From: Microbacterium sp. B35-30
GTDB taxonomy: Bacteria; Actinomycetota; Actinomycetes; Actinomycetales; Microbacteriaceae
Assembly (NCBI RefSeq): GCF_010634855.1
Contig: NZ_MWLQ01000019.1
Coordinates: forward strand, 1 to 64,000
Length of the DNA stretch: 64,000 nucleotides
Direction of reading: 5' to 3'
The notes under the pieces were generated by a model. It ran no database searches. It saw nothing but the letters and a program-made list of their open reading frames with translations, and had not been told where the DNA came from. Below are positions 18,101 to 26,822 of the stretch, piece after piece. The position numbers and the translations under genes are program-made. Numbering within the stretch: the first letter of the stretch is position 1; the number at the start of each line of letters is the position of its first letter.

Positions 18101-18195
18101 GCACCGGCGCACTCGGCCCTGACACGCTGCCCCAGCATCGGATCACCGAGAGTGAGCATGAGTGGCAGTGGCGTCTCCGGCTGCAGACGAACTGA
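15145..18195 (+). CDS. GH2 beta-galactosidase, LacZ type
   Basis: 1016-aa retaining glycosidase with the full LacZ domain order. The sugar-binding jelly roll comes first (NLDGVWQFQLLPSP; FGGVYPLIPEDNPVGVYRT), then immunoglobulin-like linkers and the TIM barrel with GVNRHDVDPRTGRVM and IRTSHYPNDP. The acid/base Glu is in WSLGNETGYG (Glu481) and the nucleophile in SCEYAFSLGN (Glu551). The C-terminal Bgal_small domain starts near residue 760 (LWRAQTDNDAS) and includes DWTGLGPWENYPDRRAS. The start at ATG 15145 follows AAGGAC by 4 bp. No signal peptide. Followed after 13 bp by a serine esterase in the same direction, probably one operon. A ~75-residue insertion near residues 250-320 interrupts the region before the barrel. 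Confidence 0.94.
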   Translation: MTSAPPAPRTHHAPSGVLREPMSSIRRSPELNLDGVWQFQLLPSPAVAPAADAWAEVEVPSLWTMDERFGHPQYTNIEMPFGGVYPLIPEDNPVGVYRTRFTLPKVGDDERVILHVGAAEGHLTAQVNGTVVGVSTDSHLHAEFDITNAVNPGDNDLELHVARWSAETFIEDQDQWWHSGLSRSVSLHTTSRARLIDVLVHADFDPASARGSLRVDAFTDGLNGEHSGDYRIRATILGAEHDTPVGGEPASQVMAPAPSDRSQRLPRMLPDDIPDVLSIMSAGGELPPDMAAFVAQFAAAGAAPAPLPGIAQVRLSDLAVEAWSAERPHLEDLRVELLDPAGAVIDAVEYRVGFRRVEIVGPDLLVNGRRILIQGVNRHDVDPRTGRVMSRERMRAELSLLKRFNFNAIRTSHYPNDPYLLDLCDEYGLYVVDEADVEGHAYTSTIADDPRYLTPIVERIQRMVLRDRNHPSVIIWSLGNETGYGAAHDAAAGWLRRADPTRPLQYEGAIAADWHGGRSASDIVCPMYPSFPGLEAYARDGRADRPLISCEYAFSLGNSSGGLAHYWHLFETSPALQGGFIWQFLDHALDPEGDGRFRYGGDFGDTPNDGAFLLCGIAFADLTPKPALYEARGLFSPVRIESDAAEALAGRVRIRSRRHFADVSDLSFTIRVETRSGAGDDMAVHLDLAPGAEQSVTLPPEIVGALHAADALALTLVVTLRGDSAWAPAGTELSAHQVQLAPTALPLTSRPAAAAVTSTQPAALTPDGALSHPLLQSPPQLCLWRAQTDNDASVGLDGRFEKSGLFRLDVERTHIREESGATLVERTLRGAFGDAITHRTRIRVLGTHDYLLDEYVRLPDGPVDVLRVGVQFSLAAGIDHVDWTGLGPWENYPDRRASAMLGRWSATIDELATPYVRPQDNGTRGGVDELALRGVAGRADITAGQPLWMTASRHSTDALERTAHWWELPPSDLTHITLDVAHRGVGTGALGPDTLPQHRITESEHEWQWRLRLQTN

Positions 18196-18208
18196 GCCGG
18201 AGCATACG

Positions 18209-19369
18209 ATGACCAGTGAGACTACGACGGTGCGCGGGCATTTTGACGACGGCTGGGAGGCTGTGGTCAACGCTTTCGCTGGGACCGTCGATCCTGCTGT
18301 CGGCGGTGCGGCGCTGGCGATTCGGCACGAGGACCGCGACGTGGTCGACGTGTATGCGGGCACGGCCGACACCCGGACCGGCCGGACCTGGGCGGCTGAT
18401 ACGCCGGCGGTGCTCTTCTCGTCGACGAAGGGACTGGCGGCCGTCACGGTCGCTCTCCTTGTCGACCGCGGCCGCCTCGACATCGAGGCGGAAGTCGCGG
18501 GGATCTGGCCGGAGTTCGGCGTTCATGGCAAGAGCGGAATCACCATTGGCGACGTCCTGTCCCATCGCGCGGGCCTGGTGGCCCCCGATGCACCGCTCAG
18601 CACGGACGAGCTCATCGATAATCGCGCCTTCGCCGCGAGACTGGCGGCCCAACCGCCACTTTGGCCCGGAGCGAGCGCGCACCTGTACCACCCTGTGACA
18701 TGGGGCCCGCTCGTCAGTGAGATCGTCCGCCGGGCCACCGGCGAGGAGATCAGCGACATCTTCCTTCGGGAGATCGCAGCGCCACTTGCCGCGCACGCGA
18801 CGCTCGCGCCAACGGAATCGGAGGCGCGAGACGTCGCATATGTCACCCTCTCCCCCGAGTTGGAACTGTTCAGCACCCAGACTGTGCCGCTCTTGGGCGA
18901 ACTCGCGGCGGCTAGTCTGACCGCCGGAGGCGCGCTCCCGCCCACGCTCGTCGGCGATGGAATCGGGCTGAACGACGCCCGAGTACTCGGCTCGGGCCTC
19001 GTCAGCTCAGGCGGCGTCGCGAGCGCGCTGGGTCTTGCTCGCATCTGGGCCGCGACGGTCGCGCGCGTTCCGCTGCTGTCGGCCGGTGCGCTGGCCAGTC
19101 TGCTCCGCGTGCGCAGCCACGGCACGGCCTTTGGCGAGAACCCGGATGCAAGCGAGGGGCATGAATGGGGTGCCGGCGTTCAGCTGGCGTCCGCTGCACT
19201 TCCACTTCTGACGCGACGCTCCTTCGGGCATGACGGCGCCGGCGGTCAGTGCGGGTTCGCCGATCCTGAGTGGGGCATCGGATTCGGATATGTAACCAAC
19301 CGGTTGTCACACCTTCACCTTGTCGGCCCGATCCTCGACGCGATGCGTTCGACGCTCGAGCGGCATTGA
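18209..19369 (+). CDS. Serine hydrolase, class C beta-lactamase fold (EstB-like esterase)
   Basis: 386-aa cytoplasmic protein of the beta-lactamase/D-peptidase/esterase-VIII family. The SxxK pair is in FSSTKGL (Ser71 and Lys74), the Tyr of the YxN-like motif is in HLYHPVTWG, and the third motif appears as FGHDGAGGQCG (HxG type). Family VIII esterases with this lay-out cleave short acyl esters of plant products. The 13-bp spacing to the GH2 stop suggests one transcript, with deacylation and beta-galactoside cleavage of the same substrate (inference). A paralogous family member is at 60303-61544. Confidence 0.88.
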   Translation: MTSETTTVRGHFDDGWEAVVNAFAGTVDPAVGGAALAIRHEDRDVVDVYAGTADTRTGRTWAADTPAVLFSSTKGLAAVTVALLVDRGRLDIEAEVAGIWPEFGVHGKSGITIGDVLSHRAGLVAPDAPLSTDELIDNRAFAARLAAQPPLWPGASAHLYHPVTWGPLVSEIVRRATGEEISDIFLREIAAPLAAHATLAPTESEARDVAYVTLSPELELFSTQTVPLLGELAAASLTAGGALPPTLVGDGIGLNDARVLGSGLVSSGGVASALGLARIWAATVARVPLLSAGALASLLRVRSHGTAFGENPDASEGHEWGAGVQLASAALPLLTRRSFGHDGAGGQCGFADPEWGIGFGYVTNRLSHLHLVGPILDAMRSTLERH

Positions 19370-19536
19370 GCCCAACCTGCACGAGTACCCGTACGAACGC
19401 GTGACGATGAGAAGGTTCCAGCCCTAGAGGTCGCGCCATGCCGGGATGGGCGCCGACCTCGAGTAACCCAGCTGCCGCCTTCTCGCGCTTTCGATGAATT
19501 CCCGACTTACCCACAATGTAAGCGCCGTAGCGCCCA

Positions 19537-19550
19537 GATCAAGGAGGATC
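19537..19550 (+). promoter_or_regulatory. Conserved ribosome-binding leader GATCAAGGAGGATC
   Basis: Same 14-mer as at 11492, ending 4 bp before the ATG at 19555. I found no clear copy of the 25-bp element in the 185-bp gap before this gene, so it may be transcribed from the GH2 operon. Confidence 0.85.
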
Positions 19551-19554
19551 ACAA

Positions 19555-21069
19555 ATGAATAGTGAGGCAACCACAGTTTCGGAACCGGCCACGTCACGAG
19601 AGCCCGTCTCCCGGGCAGCCGAGAAGGCGACGTGGCGTCTGACGCGAGGCGAGCGAACGCGGTACTACCTTGGAGGAATCGGCTGGCAGATCGGCGCCGG
19701 CGTTATGATCTCTTTCCTCAGCATCTACTTGATGTTCCAGGGGCTGAGTCTCGCGGCCGTGGGGACGCTTATCCTCGTCGTCAAGGTCATCGACGCCGTC
19801 GACGACCTGCTGTTCGGCTACTTCATCGATCGCGCGAATCCGGCGCAGTTGAAGTTCCTCCGAAAACTGGCCGGCTCCGGTAAGTACCTCCCGTGGTACC
19901 GCGTGACCTTCTTCCTGTTGCCACTGACGACTGTCTTGTTCTTCGCCATGCCGGCGAACATCCCCGAGGTCGCAAAGCTGTTCTGGTTCGCCGCCGCCTA
20001 CCTTCTTTACGATCTCGCTTGCACACTTTCCCAGGTGCCCATGTACTCGATGATCGTGACGCTGACGGATCGCGTGAGCGAACGGGATAACCTTCTGAAG
20101 ATCCGAGGCGTGATGACCGTGCTCGTCGGGGTGCTCTCCGGGCTTGCATGGCAATTCATGATCAGCGAGTTCGTCGGCTGGCCGATCAGCGCCGTCGCCA
20201 TCACCTCGGCTGTCATCGCACTGGTGCTGATGGTCCCCCTCAGTCGCAAGGTCACCGAACACAACGTCGAACTCCAGAACGTCGACGACAGTGCGCCGCC
20301 CAAGCACACGCCTGGCGAGATGCTGAAGGCAATTCGAACCAACAAATACCTGCTGCTCATCTTGACGAGCGACGTCGTCGCGGGTGCAAGCCTGACCATG
20401 TTGACCACCAGCATCTTCGCGGCGTTCTTCCTGTTCGGCAACTCCATGGTGCTCACCCTGCCCGTGATCATCGCTTTCATCCCGGGGCTGATCGTGCAGT
20501 TCTTCGCGGATCGCATCGCCCACCGTCTGGGAAAGCGCAATGCGATCGTGCTGTGTGCGTTGATCGGTGCGACATGCGGACTTATCCTCTTCTTCGTCGG
20601 GCCAGGCAATGTGTTCCTCGTGATCCTGCTCATGACGGCGGGGGCTATCCCCAACGCCGTGAACGTGATCATGCGCACCTTTCTCATCCCGGACACGATC
20701 GAGTACACCCGCTATAAGAGCGGTCAGGACTGGGCGGGCATCTTCTACTCATTGGACTCGTTCGTACAGAAGACGACTTCCGGGGTCGCAAGCGCCTTGG
20801 CGTTCTTCATCCTCGGACTGGGCGGCTGGGTGGCCATCGAGGCCGGCTCGTTCGCGGAGCTCCAGGAGCTGGGCGTGACGCAGCCGGACAGCGCCCTGGC
20901 CGCCCTGTGGGTCACCGTTGCCCTCGTGCCGGCGCTCGGCAGCCTGGCATGCGCGGGCGTGCTGTCCTTCTATCGACTGCGGGATGCCGATGCCGCGCTC
21001 ATGGCGCAGTGCAACGGCGGCGAGATATCCCGCGAGGAGTGCGAGGCCCGGCTGTCCCGCGTTTACTGA
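19555..21069 (+). CDS. GPH-family glycoside transporter 2
   Basis: 504 aa, the same length as transporter 1 and alike over its entire length, with the same signatures: VKVIDAVDDLLFGYFIDRAN, GKYLPWYRVTFF, TLTDRVSERDNLLK, DTIEYTRYKSGQDWAG and CNGGEISREECEARLSRVY. Predicted 12 membrane helices with a ~30-residue cytoplasmic tail. It lies behind GH2 and the serine esterase and converges with an alpha/beta hydrolase gene 9 bp away, which leaves no room for a separate terminator. Likely imports the glycoside that GH2 and the esterases process. The change Cys to Trp in the TGQDCAG motif (SGQDWAG) marks a difference from transporters 1, 3 and 4. Confidence 0.9.
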   Translation: MNSEATTVSEPATSREPVSRAAEKATWRLTRGERTRYYLGGIGWQIGAGVMISFLSIYLMFQGLSLAAVGTLILVVKVIDAVDDLLFGYFIDRANPAQLKFLRKLAGSGKYLPWYRVTFFLLPLTTVLFFAMPANIPEVAKLFWFAAAYLLYDLACTLSQVPMYSMIVTLTDRVSERDNLLKIRGVMTVLVGVLSGLAWQFMISEFVGWPISAVAITSAVIALVLMVPLSRKVTEHNVELQNVDDSAPPKHTPGEMLKAIRTNKYLLLILTSDVVAGASLTMLTTSIFAAFFLFGNSMVLTLPVIIAFIPGLIVQFFADRIAHRLGKRNAIVLCALIGATCGLILFFVGPGNVFLVILLMTAGAIPNAVNVIMRTFLIPDTIEYTRYKSGQDWAGIFYSLDSFVQKTTSGVASALAFFILGLGGWVAIEAGSFAELQELGVTQPDSALAALWVTVALVPALGSLACAGVLSFYRLRDADAALMAQCNGGEISREECEARLSRVY

Positions 21070-21078
21070 CCACCCGCA

Positions 21079-21981
21079 TCAAAAGGCGTTGAACTCAGAA
21101 TCGTGAACTGATCCTGGGTCGTCGGGGAACCGTCCCGCGTCGAGGAATCGCTCGACGCGGGCGACGGCCTCCGAGAAGGCACTCGATCGTGGCCTATTCA
21201 GAAATCCGTGGTGGCCTTTGATGAGGCGGTACTCGATATTCGCGCCAGCCGCCGTCGCGGCGTCCGCGAAGGTGCTGCTCGAGCGGCGAAGGATGTCATG
21301 CGTGGCGTCGATCATCAGGGTCGGCGGCAGGTTCGAGAGCGACGCGTAAGCCGGAAACGCCAGAGGATCCTCCAGCAGACGCTCATCGCCGACGTAATTC
21401 GCAGTCATTCGGTGTACTTCGGCGAGCATGAACTTGGATCCGGCGAGCGACCCGCGTAGCGACTTCTCCACTTCGGAGTGTTCTGGCAGCTTTCCGTGGA
21501 ACACGCCGTATGCGAGGACCAGTGACGTGGGCTGCGCACACCCTTCCGCCTGGAGCATCAGAGTCGCCCCGGCGGCGAGATTCGCGCCAGCGCTCGCTCC
21601 GCCCAGCGAGAGACTGCTGTGACGCGCCCACAGATCCAGTGCGGCATCGACCACGTCGTGAAGCGCCGCCGGGAACCGATTGGACGTGTTCTCGCGCCCG
21701 GCCGCTCTTCGACGCGGCCGAGGGGCCAGTCGGTAGTCCACGGTCCGCACGACACGACCGTGCGCCGCCAGGTACTTCGCCGGCGCATCGGATTCCTTCA
21801 TGTCGACGCTTCCGCCAAACCACCCACCGCCGTGCACCCAGAGGAGCGGGATCGCGGATAGGGGGCGGAGAGGCAGATAGTCACGGATGCGGATCGCCCC
21901 GCCACGGCCCGGAACCTGCCCCTCCCTGACCTCGAACCCCGGCGCACGCCGTCGCATCATTTCGAGATCGCTATCGCCCAT
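21079..21981 (-). CDS. Alpha/beta hydrolase, HSL-type esterase
   Basis: 300-aa cytoplasmic esterase. It shows WVHGGGWFGG (oxyanion), GGASAGANLAAG (nucleophile elbow, Ser ~136), an acid in MIDATHDILR and the His in IKGHHGFLNRP. It is clearly related to the hydrolases at 52563 and 55839, which share the HGGxW, GGASAGxNLAAG and LVLAY/IVLAY segments, so this esterase type was duplicated in the region. Start ATG preceded by GAGGGGAAGTC. It is divergent from the GH3 gene at 22108 and shares the 126-bp promoter gap holding the element at 22056. Confidence 0.88.
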   Translation of the reverse strand: MGDSDLEMMRRRAPGFEVREGQVPGRGGAIRIRDYLPLRPLSAIPLLWVHGGGWFGGSVDMKESDAPAKYLAAHGRVVRTVDYRLAPRPRRRAAGRENTSNRFPAALHDVVDAALDLWARHSSLSLGGASAGANLAAGATLMLQAEGCAQPTSLVLAYGVFHGKLPEHSEVEKSLRGSLAGSKFMLAEVHRMTANYVGDERLLEDPLAFPAYASLSNLPPTLMIDATHDILRRSSSTFADAATAAGANIEYRLIKGHHGFLNRPRSSAFSEAVARVERFLDAGRFPDDPGSVHDSEFNAF

Positions 21982-22055
21982 GACTTCCCCTCAATGCGAC
22001 TCGAGAACCAGAGATATCCGCCTGGTGCTCTTCATCCGCCAGATTCACGCGGATC

Positions 22056-22080
22056 GAAAATATGGCTATACTCAGATATT
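22056..22080 (+). promoter_or_regulatory. 25-bp shared regulatory element upstream of GH3 (22108)
   Basis: GAAAA, ten bases (TATGGCTATA), then CTCAGATATT. This is one of the best copies. It contains TATACT, a possible -10 box, and ends 27 bp before the GTG start. A perfect 15-bp palindrome, TCAGATATTATCTGA (22072-22086), overlaps its right end. Confidence 0.75.
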
Positions 22081-22086
22081 ATCTGA
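22072..22086. promoter_or_regulatory. Perfect 15-bp palindrome TCAGATATTATCTGA
   Basis: Seven-base arms around one central T, directly downstream of the likely -10 box of the GH3 gene. It is a candidate operator. It partly coincides with the conserved 25-bp element. Confidence 0.6.
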
Positions 22087-22107
22087 CGCCCCGCACAAAG
22101 GAGTCCT

Positions 22108-24114
22108 GTGAGCGACACCGCATTTCCCTACCAAGACGCCTCGCTTGCCATCGCGGCGCGGGTCGAGGACCTGCTTGCACGAATGACTCTGGCCGACAAG
22201 GCGGGACTGATGTTTCAGCCGCCGATCCAGGTTGCAGACGACCTCGGCACCCGGGTGATGGGGTCGCTTTCGAACCGTGACCTTCTCGAGCGCCGCATCA
22301 CTCATGCGAACGTCGTCGCGACCCGTTCCGCCCGCGAGATGGCGGCCTGGCACAACGCGCTGCAGCGGGAAGCATCCGAGATCGGCCTCGGCATCCCGTT
22401 CACCATCTCGAGCGATCCACGGCACGCCTTCACCGACAATCCCGCGACTGCACTGATGTCCGGCCCCTTCTCGCAGTGGCCGGAGTTTCTCGGCTTCGGA
22501 GCGCTCGACGACCCCGAGCTCACACGGCGCTTCGGCGACGTGGTCCGCCGGGAGTACCTGGCCGTCGGCATCCGGAGCGCGCTTCATCCCCAGATCGACC
22601 TGGCGACCGAGCCTCGCTGGTCGCGCGGCATCGGTACCTTCGGACAGAACGTAGACGTCGTGGGACGACTCGGCCTCGCTTACATGCTCGGGCTGCAGGG
22701 CGACGCCCTCGGACCGCAGTCCGTGGCCGCGATGGCCAAGCACTTCCCCGGCGGCGGCCCCCAGCTTGACGGCGAGGACCCGCACTTCTCCTACGGCAGG
22801 GAGCAGGTGTACCCGGGAGGACGGTTCGATCTGCACCTTCAGCCGTTCCGCGACCTGCTCGATGCCGGCGTTTCCCAGATCATGCCCTACTACGGCATGC
22901 CGGTCGGCACCGAGTACGAGGAAGTCGGGTTTGCGTTCAACAAGCAGATCATCAACGACCTACTGCGAGAAGAACTCGGATACGACGGCGTCGTCTGCAC
23001 CGACTGGGGCGTACTGTCCAGCCAATTCTGGGGGGTCGAATCCCTTACGTTCGACGAGCGGCTGATCAAATCCCTCGAAGCCGGCGTCGATCAGTTCGGC
23101 GGCGAGACGGATGTGCAGGCCCTGATCGACCTCGTGAGAGGCGGCAGAGTCTCCGAGTCACGCCTGGATATCTCGGTTCGGCGCCTCCTTCGAGAGAAGT
23201 TCTCACTGGGACTGTTCGACGAAGCGCGCTACGTGGACGTGGACTCCGCTGATGAGCTGGTCGGGAGCGCGGATGCCCGTGCCGCCGGTCTCGAGGCACA
23301 ATCGGCAGCCTTCACACTGCTCACGAACGGCGAGGGTGCGGCCCACCTTCCCCTCTCGGGTCAGCCGTCGGTGTACCTCGAGGGCGGCGAGCCCGGTGAC
23401 TTCGCCGGTTGGGCCGACGTCGTGAGCGATCCGGAGCGCGCAGATGTGGCGATCGTCCGCTTGAACGCACCATGGGAGCAGCGCGGCGGCGTGTTGGACT
23501 CGTTCTTCCACGCCGGTTCACTCGACTTCCCGGCAGAAACGATCAGCCATCTTCGGGCTCTCTCCGAGAAGGCGCCTCTCATCCTCGATATCTACCTCGA
23601 TCGCCCGGCGATCCTCGCACCGCTTCTGACTTTCGCCTCGACGATCCTGGTCAACTTCGGGGCGTGCGACGAGGCATTCACGCGAGTCGTGTTCGGCGCG
23701 GCAGAGCCGCGAGGATCGTTGCCTGTGGATATCCCCGAGTCGATGGACGCCGTGGCGGGGAGTCGTCCGGATGTGCCCGCGGACACGGCGCGCCCGACGT
23801 TCTCCTACGGCCACGGGCTCCGCTACGCGGACTGGACGCCGGCCGAGCGCCCCGCCGCGTCGACGACTTCGATCGAGCGGAAGACGGAAACTGCGCGCTA
23901 TGACCTCACGAGGGCTGCGCTGGCAACTGTCGTAGAGGACGACGAGGCGAGGGACATCCTCGATCGCATGGGTTTCGACCTTCGCGAGCACCCCGCGTAC
24001 CCCGTCGTCAGCTTGATGCCCATGGAAGCCGTTTTCGAGATCTTGGCCGAGCTGGTCCCGTCGGACATGCTGCAAGACGTGCGTTTGAGTCTGGCCGCGC
24101 TACCACCGCGCTGA
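22108..24114 (+). CDS. GH3 beta-glucosidase-like (single-gene type)
   Basis: 668-aa retaining glycosidase. The N-terminal barrel has the family pattern: DDLGTRVMG near residue 45, AMAKHFPGGGPQ with the Lys-His pair (~residue 210), and the nucleophile in VVCTDWGVLS (Asp299). A second alpha/beta domain follows from ~residue 390 (QSAAFTLLTNGEG) with PRGSLPVDIP and SYGHGLRY at the end. It lacks a C-terminal FnIII domain, which makes it shorter than the two 755-aa GH3 enzymes at 53556 and 58039 and a different branch. The GTG start has AAAGGAG before it. No signal peptide. Substrate unknown. Confidence 0.9.
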   Translation: MSDTAFPYQDASLAIAARVEDLLARMTLADKAGLMFQPPIQVADDLGTRVMGSLSNRDLLERRITHANVVATRSAREMAAWHNALQREASEIGLGIPFTISSDPRHAFTDNPATALMSGPFSQWPEFLGFGALDDPELTRRFGDVVRREYLAVGIRSALHPQIDLATEPRWSRGIGTFGQNVDVVGRLGLAYMLGLQGDALGPQSVAAMAKHFPGGGPQLDGEDPHFSYGREQVYPGGRFDLHLQPFRDLLDAGVSQIMPYYGMPVGTEYEEVGFAFNKQIINDLLREELGYDGVVCTDWGVLSSQFWGVESLTFDERLIKSLEAGVDQFGGETDVQALIDLVRGGRVSESRLDISVRRLLREKFSLGLFDEARYVDVDSADELVGSADARAAGLEAQSAAFTLLTNGEGAAHLPLSGQPSVYLEGGEPGDFAGWADVVSDPERADVAIVRLNAPWEQRGGVLDSFFHAGSLDFPAETISHLRALSEKAPLILDIYLDRPAILAPLLTFASTILVNFGACDEAFTRVVFGAAEPRGSLPVDIPESMDAVAGSRPDVPADTARPTFSYGHGLRYADWTPAERPAASTTSIERKTETARYDLTRAALATVVEDDEARDILDRMGFDLREHPAYPVVSLMPMEAVFEILAELVPSDMLQDVRLSLAALPPR

Positions 24115-24169
24115 CCGCGTAGGACCAGCAGCAGATCAATCCCGGGTTTCCGGTCCCTCCATCAGGTGG

Positions 24170-25043
24170 GAGAGGTGACGTGCCGCTGAGTGGATGTGCT
24201 GTCACGCAGTCTGCGGGGCCTGCCGCGTTGAGTGAGTGCGAGGTTGGCGCGTTGTTCGAGTTCCGGGTCGGCGCGGACGCCGATCTCAAGCCGTCGTCGC
24301 CGCGAAGACCCCTGGAACACGGTGTTGATCGCAGCGATCAGGCCGGTGTGCGCATCGAAGATGACCAGCTTCACCCCGTCCAACCCGCGTGATTTCAGGG
24401 AGCGGAGGAAGGTGGTCCAGAACGGCTGCGACTCGGTGTCGCCGACGTCGAAGCCCAGCACTTCCCGGCGTCGGTCGGCGGCGAATCCGACCGCGACGAC
24501 CACGGCTTACGAGACCACGCGCGGGCCGGCGCGGGCCTTGCAGTAGGTGGCGTCGAGGAACACGTGCGGGTACGTTGTGTCCGCGAGCGGCCGGTCCCGG
24601 AACGCGGCGACGTCCTCGTCGAGGTTGCCGCAGATCCGCGACACCTCGCTCTTGCTGATCCCGGTTCGGCGCCGAGCGCCTTCACCAGGTCGTCGACCTT
24701 ACGGGTGCTCGCCGTGCACGTACGCCTCCATCGAGACCGCGAACAGCGCCTGATCGACCCGGCGGCGCCGCTCCAGCCGCGACGGGAAGGACGAACTGGT
24801 CCGCAGCTTCGGAATCCGCAGCTCCAACTCCCCGGCTGTGGTCGTCAGGATGCGTGGACAGGTTTTGTTGCGGTGAGTTGTCCTGCTGGGGTGCGTTTGA
24901 ACGGGGCGGCGCCGATGACCGCGGCCGCTTCCACGTCAATCAGCTCCTGATAGAGCGTCATGTCGCGACCCGGATCCGGTCCGAGACATCCGTGAGTTTC
25001 ATTCCCCGAGCAGCTCGAGGAGGGCAGACTTGTCAAGAGTCAT
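24170..25043 (-). pseudogene. IS256-family (Mutator) transposase relic
   Basis: Reading the minus strand from 25043, pieces of an actinobacterial IS256-type transposase appear in order but in different frames. They are MTLDKSALLELLGE and then a stop; YQELIDVEAAAVIGAAP; ELELRIPKLRTSSSFPSRLE with RRRVDQALFAVSMEAYVHGE; VDDLVKALG; VSRICGNLDEDVAAFRDR; YPHVFLDATYCKARAGARVV; VGFAADRRREVLGFDVGD with FWTTFLRSLKSRGLDGVKLV and FDAHTGLIAAI. The gene is broken by several frameshifts, has lost a stretch near the N-terminus and lacks the C-terminal third. No terminal inverted repeats or target duplications were recognised. It fills the space between the GH3 gene and the next hydrolase and is inactive. Confidence 0.85.
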
Positions 25044-25181
25044 CGTGCGTATGTGTCCTTCCGTGAGATTCCTAGACAGTTCTCACTGACCATTGCACGA
25101 TGGCTCACCACGTCCTCGACGTGATACTTGAGCTGGGAAACTACACCAGCCCGGGGGACGTCACCGTGGGCGAAGGACTCG

Positions 25182-26435
25182 TCAGACTCCATTGGTGCGG
25201 AAATGATCGAGCAGCATCTGGATCAATGTCTGGTTCGGCAGGTAGTCATACACCGAGGAAATGGCATGGTCTGCCCACCGCCGGTACAGCGCGTGGATCT
25301 CCACCCCCGCTTCGGAAGCCCGCGCCACGAACGACCTCACGCTCTGCACGGGCACCAGATGATCGCCCTCGCTTACGGAGAGCAGGGTTGGAGGCGCCTC
25401 CGCCGAAAGGTATGTCGCCGCCTGGATCGCCCTGATGCGCTCGGGATAATCTTCAGCCCTTCCGCCGATGTAGGTGGAGACCATATTGCGTGTGGCTGGA
25501 CCGAAGAGCGGGTCGGCGTTGTCGTAGATGTAAGCCGGATCCACTGCGGGCACCTCTCCTGCCACCGCGCGCACGGCGGGCAGCTCACCATCGCAGGCAG
25601 GCTTCAATTGGCCGCTTGCAGCCGCGTACGTCGTCGTCACCGCCAGGTTGCCACCTGCTGAGCTGCCCCAGGCGGCGATGCGGCTCGCGTCCGCCCCATA
25701 CGCGGCCGCATTTTTGGCTGCCCACACGAGAGCGCATCCGATCTGAGGCATCGCGGTATCCCAGGTCGGGCGGTCTTCGGTCGCGAGCGTGTACTCGGGC
25801 GATATCACCCAGTACCCCTGATCGGCGAACCACCGCAGGTCGGCCGACACCTCATCGGGTGAGCCGCCGATCCACCCTCCGCCGTGGATGTATACGATGA
25901 TCGGCGCACCGGCCGCGGACTGCTCGACGTCCGCGTTCGGCTGGTAGATATCCAAGGCGAGCGAAGCGCCTGTCTCGTCGGTCAGATATGTGACAGATTC
26001 GTCGGGGCGAGGCGGCTGAATATCGGGCGCCGAGAACACGGTCGGTGTCACGGAGACGCCGGCGGCTGCGGCCGTCCTGACCTGCTCGCCGAAGATCACC
26101 GACGTGCCTCCGAGAGCCATGACTCCTAGCCCAGCCACGATCGCCGCAATGCGCCGGCTGCCGAGAAGCAGCGCGCCGAGCGCGAGCAGTGTCCCCGCTA
26201 GCACGAGCACAAGCGCCGGGCCGATCAGTGTGGGCCAGATGAGTGAGCCCAGTCCACCGACATACGGAATCTGCGGATTGAACGCGCCGACGATCAGGAA
26301 TGCGCTGGGCAGAAGGATAAGTGCGCTCACGACGAGAAGGCCGACCCTGAGTGCTCGGCGAAACAGGAATGACGCTCCACGTGAATCCACGGCATGCTCT
26401 GGCTCGACGGACGCGGATGGGGTGTGGGTGTACAT
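25182..26435 (-). CDS. Alpha/beta hydrolase with N-terminal membrane segments
   Basis: 417 aa. Residues ~28-125 hold three hydrophobic segments (LRVGLLVVSALILLPSAFLI; LIGPALVLVLAGTLLALGAL; IAAIVAGLGVMALGG). A C-terminal esterase domain follows: VYIHGGGWIGGS (oxyanion), AAWGSSAGGNLAV (nucleophile elbow), an acid in SVSEGDHLVPV, and a His in RRWADHAISSV. With three helices the catalytic domain would face outside, so this may act on substrates at the cell surface, unlike the soluble esterases in the window. No recognisable promoter element. It ends 139 bp from the transposase relic. Confidence 0.85.
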   Translation of the reverse strand: MYTHTPSASVEPEHAVDSRGASFLFRRALRVGLLVVSALILLPSAFLIVGAFNPQIPYVGGLGSLIWPTLIGPALVLVLAGTLLALGALLLGSRRIAAIVAGLGVMALGGTSVIFGEQVRTAAAAGVSVTPTVFSAPDIQPPRPDESVTYLTDETGASLALDIYQPNADVEQSAAGAPIIVYIHGGGWIGGSPDEVSADLRWFADQGYWVISPEYTLATEDRPTWDTAMPQIGCALVWAAKNAAAYGADASRIAAWGSSAGGNLAVTTTYAAASGQLKPACDGELPAVRAVAGEVPAVDPAYIYDNADPLFGPATRNMVSTYIGGRAEDYPERIRAIQAATYLSAEAPPTLLSVSEGDHLVPVQSVRSFVARASEAGVEIHALYRRWADHAISSVYDYLPNQTLIQMLLDHFRTNGV

Positions 26436-26822
26436 GCCTCAACTCTAAAAACACCCGCTTGTGCGTCTTCTGTACGTGAACTAACCCAACTCCACCGACG
26501 TCGCCGAGCGCATCGGCACAGCCGTTAGCTGCCCGCTCAGGCTCAGCGAGAGGTTCGCCGCTCGGCGTGACGTCGAATACCGCATACCGGTGTAGACGCG
26601 CGTTGCCCGGCCAATACCGGCCAGAGGGTACGTGCGCACTCTCCGGCAAGGTTCGACGACAGGAACTCTCGGTTGAAGTCATTCCAAGACGCGCGAGAGA
26701 TGTCGTTCGGGCGACCGCCGCTGCCACCTCGAGGTAGGAGGACGAGGACAGACACCGGACCCTCACCGTCGGCCAGATGAGTGCGCCATGCGCTGCAATG
26801 CGCGGCGAGACTGCAACTCGTC
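26436..26822. other. Intergenic region carrying direct repeat copy A
   Basis: 387 bp between two minus-strand genes. 26494-26723 is copy A of a 230-bp repeat (second copy at 29648). The remaining ~100 bp before the pectinacetylesterase stop look like ordinary 3' flank. No gene recognised. Confidence 0.6.
26494..26723 (+). repeat. 230-bp direct repeat, copy A
   Basis: Aligns along its entire length with 29648-29876 in the same orientation, about four bases in five by eye. The last ~50 bp, including GAGATGTCGTTCGGGCGACC, are nearly identical. On the minus strand both copies can encode a short peptide beginning RPNDISRASWN that stays similar for some 25 residues, so it may be a remnant of a coding sequence I do not recognise. 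The two copies bracket the pectinacetylesterase-like gene and transporter 3. Confidence 0.85.
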
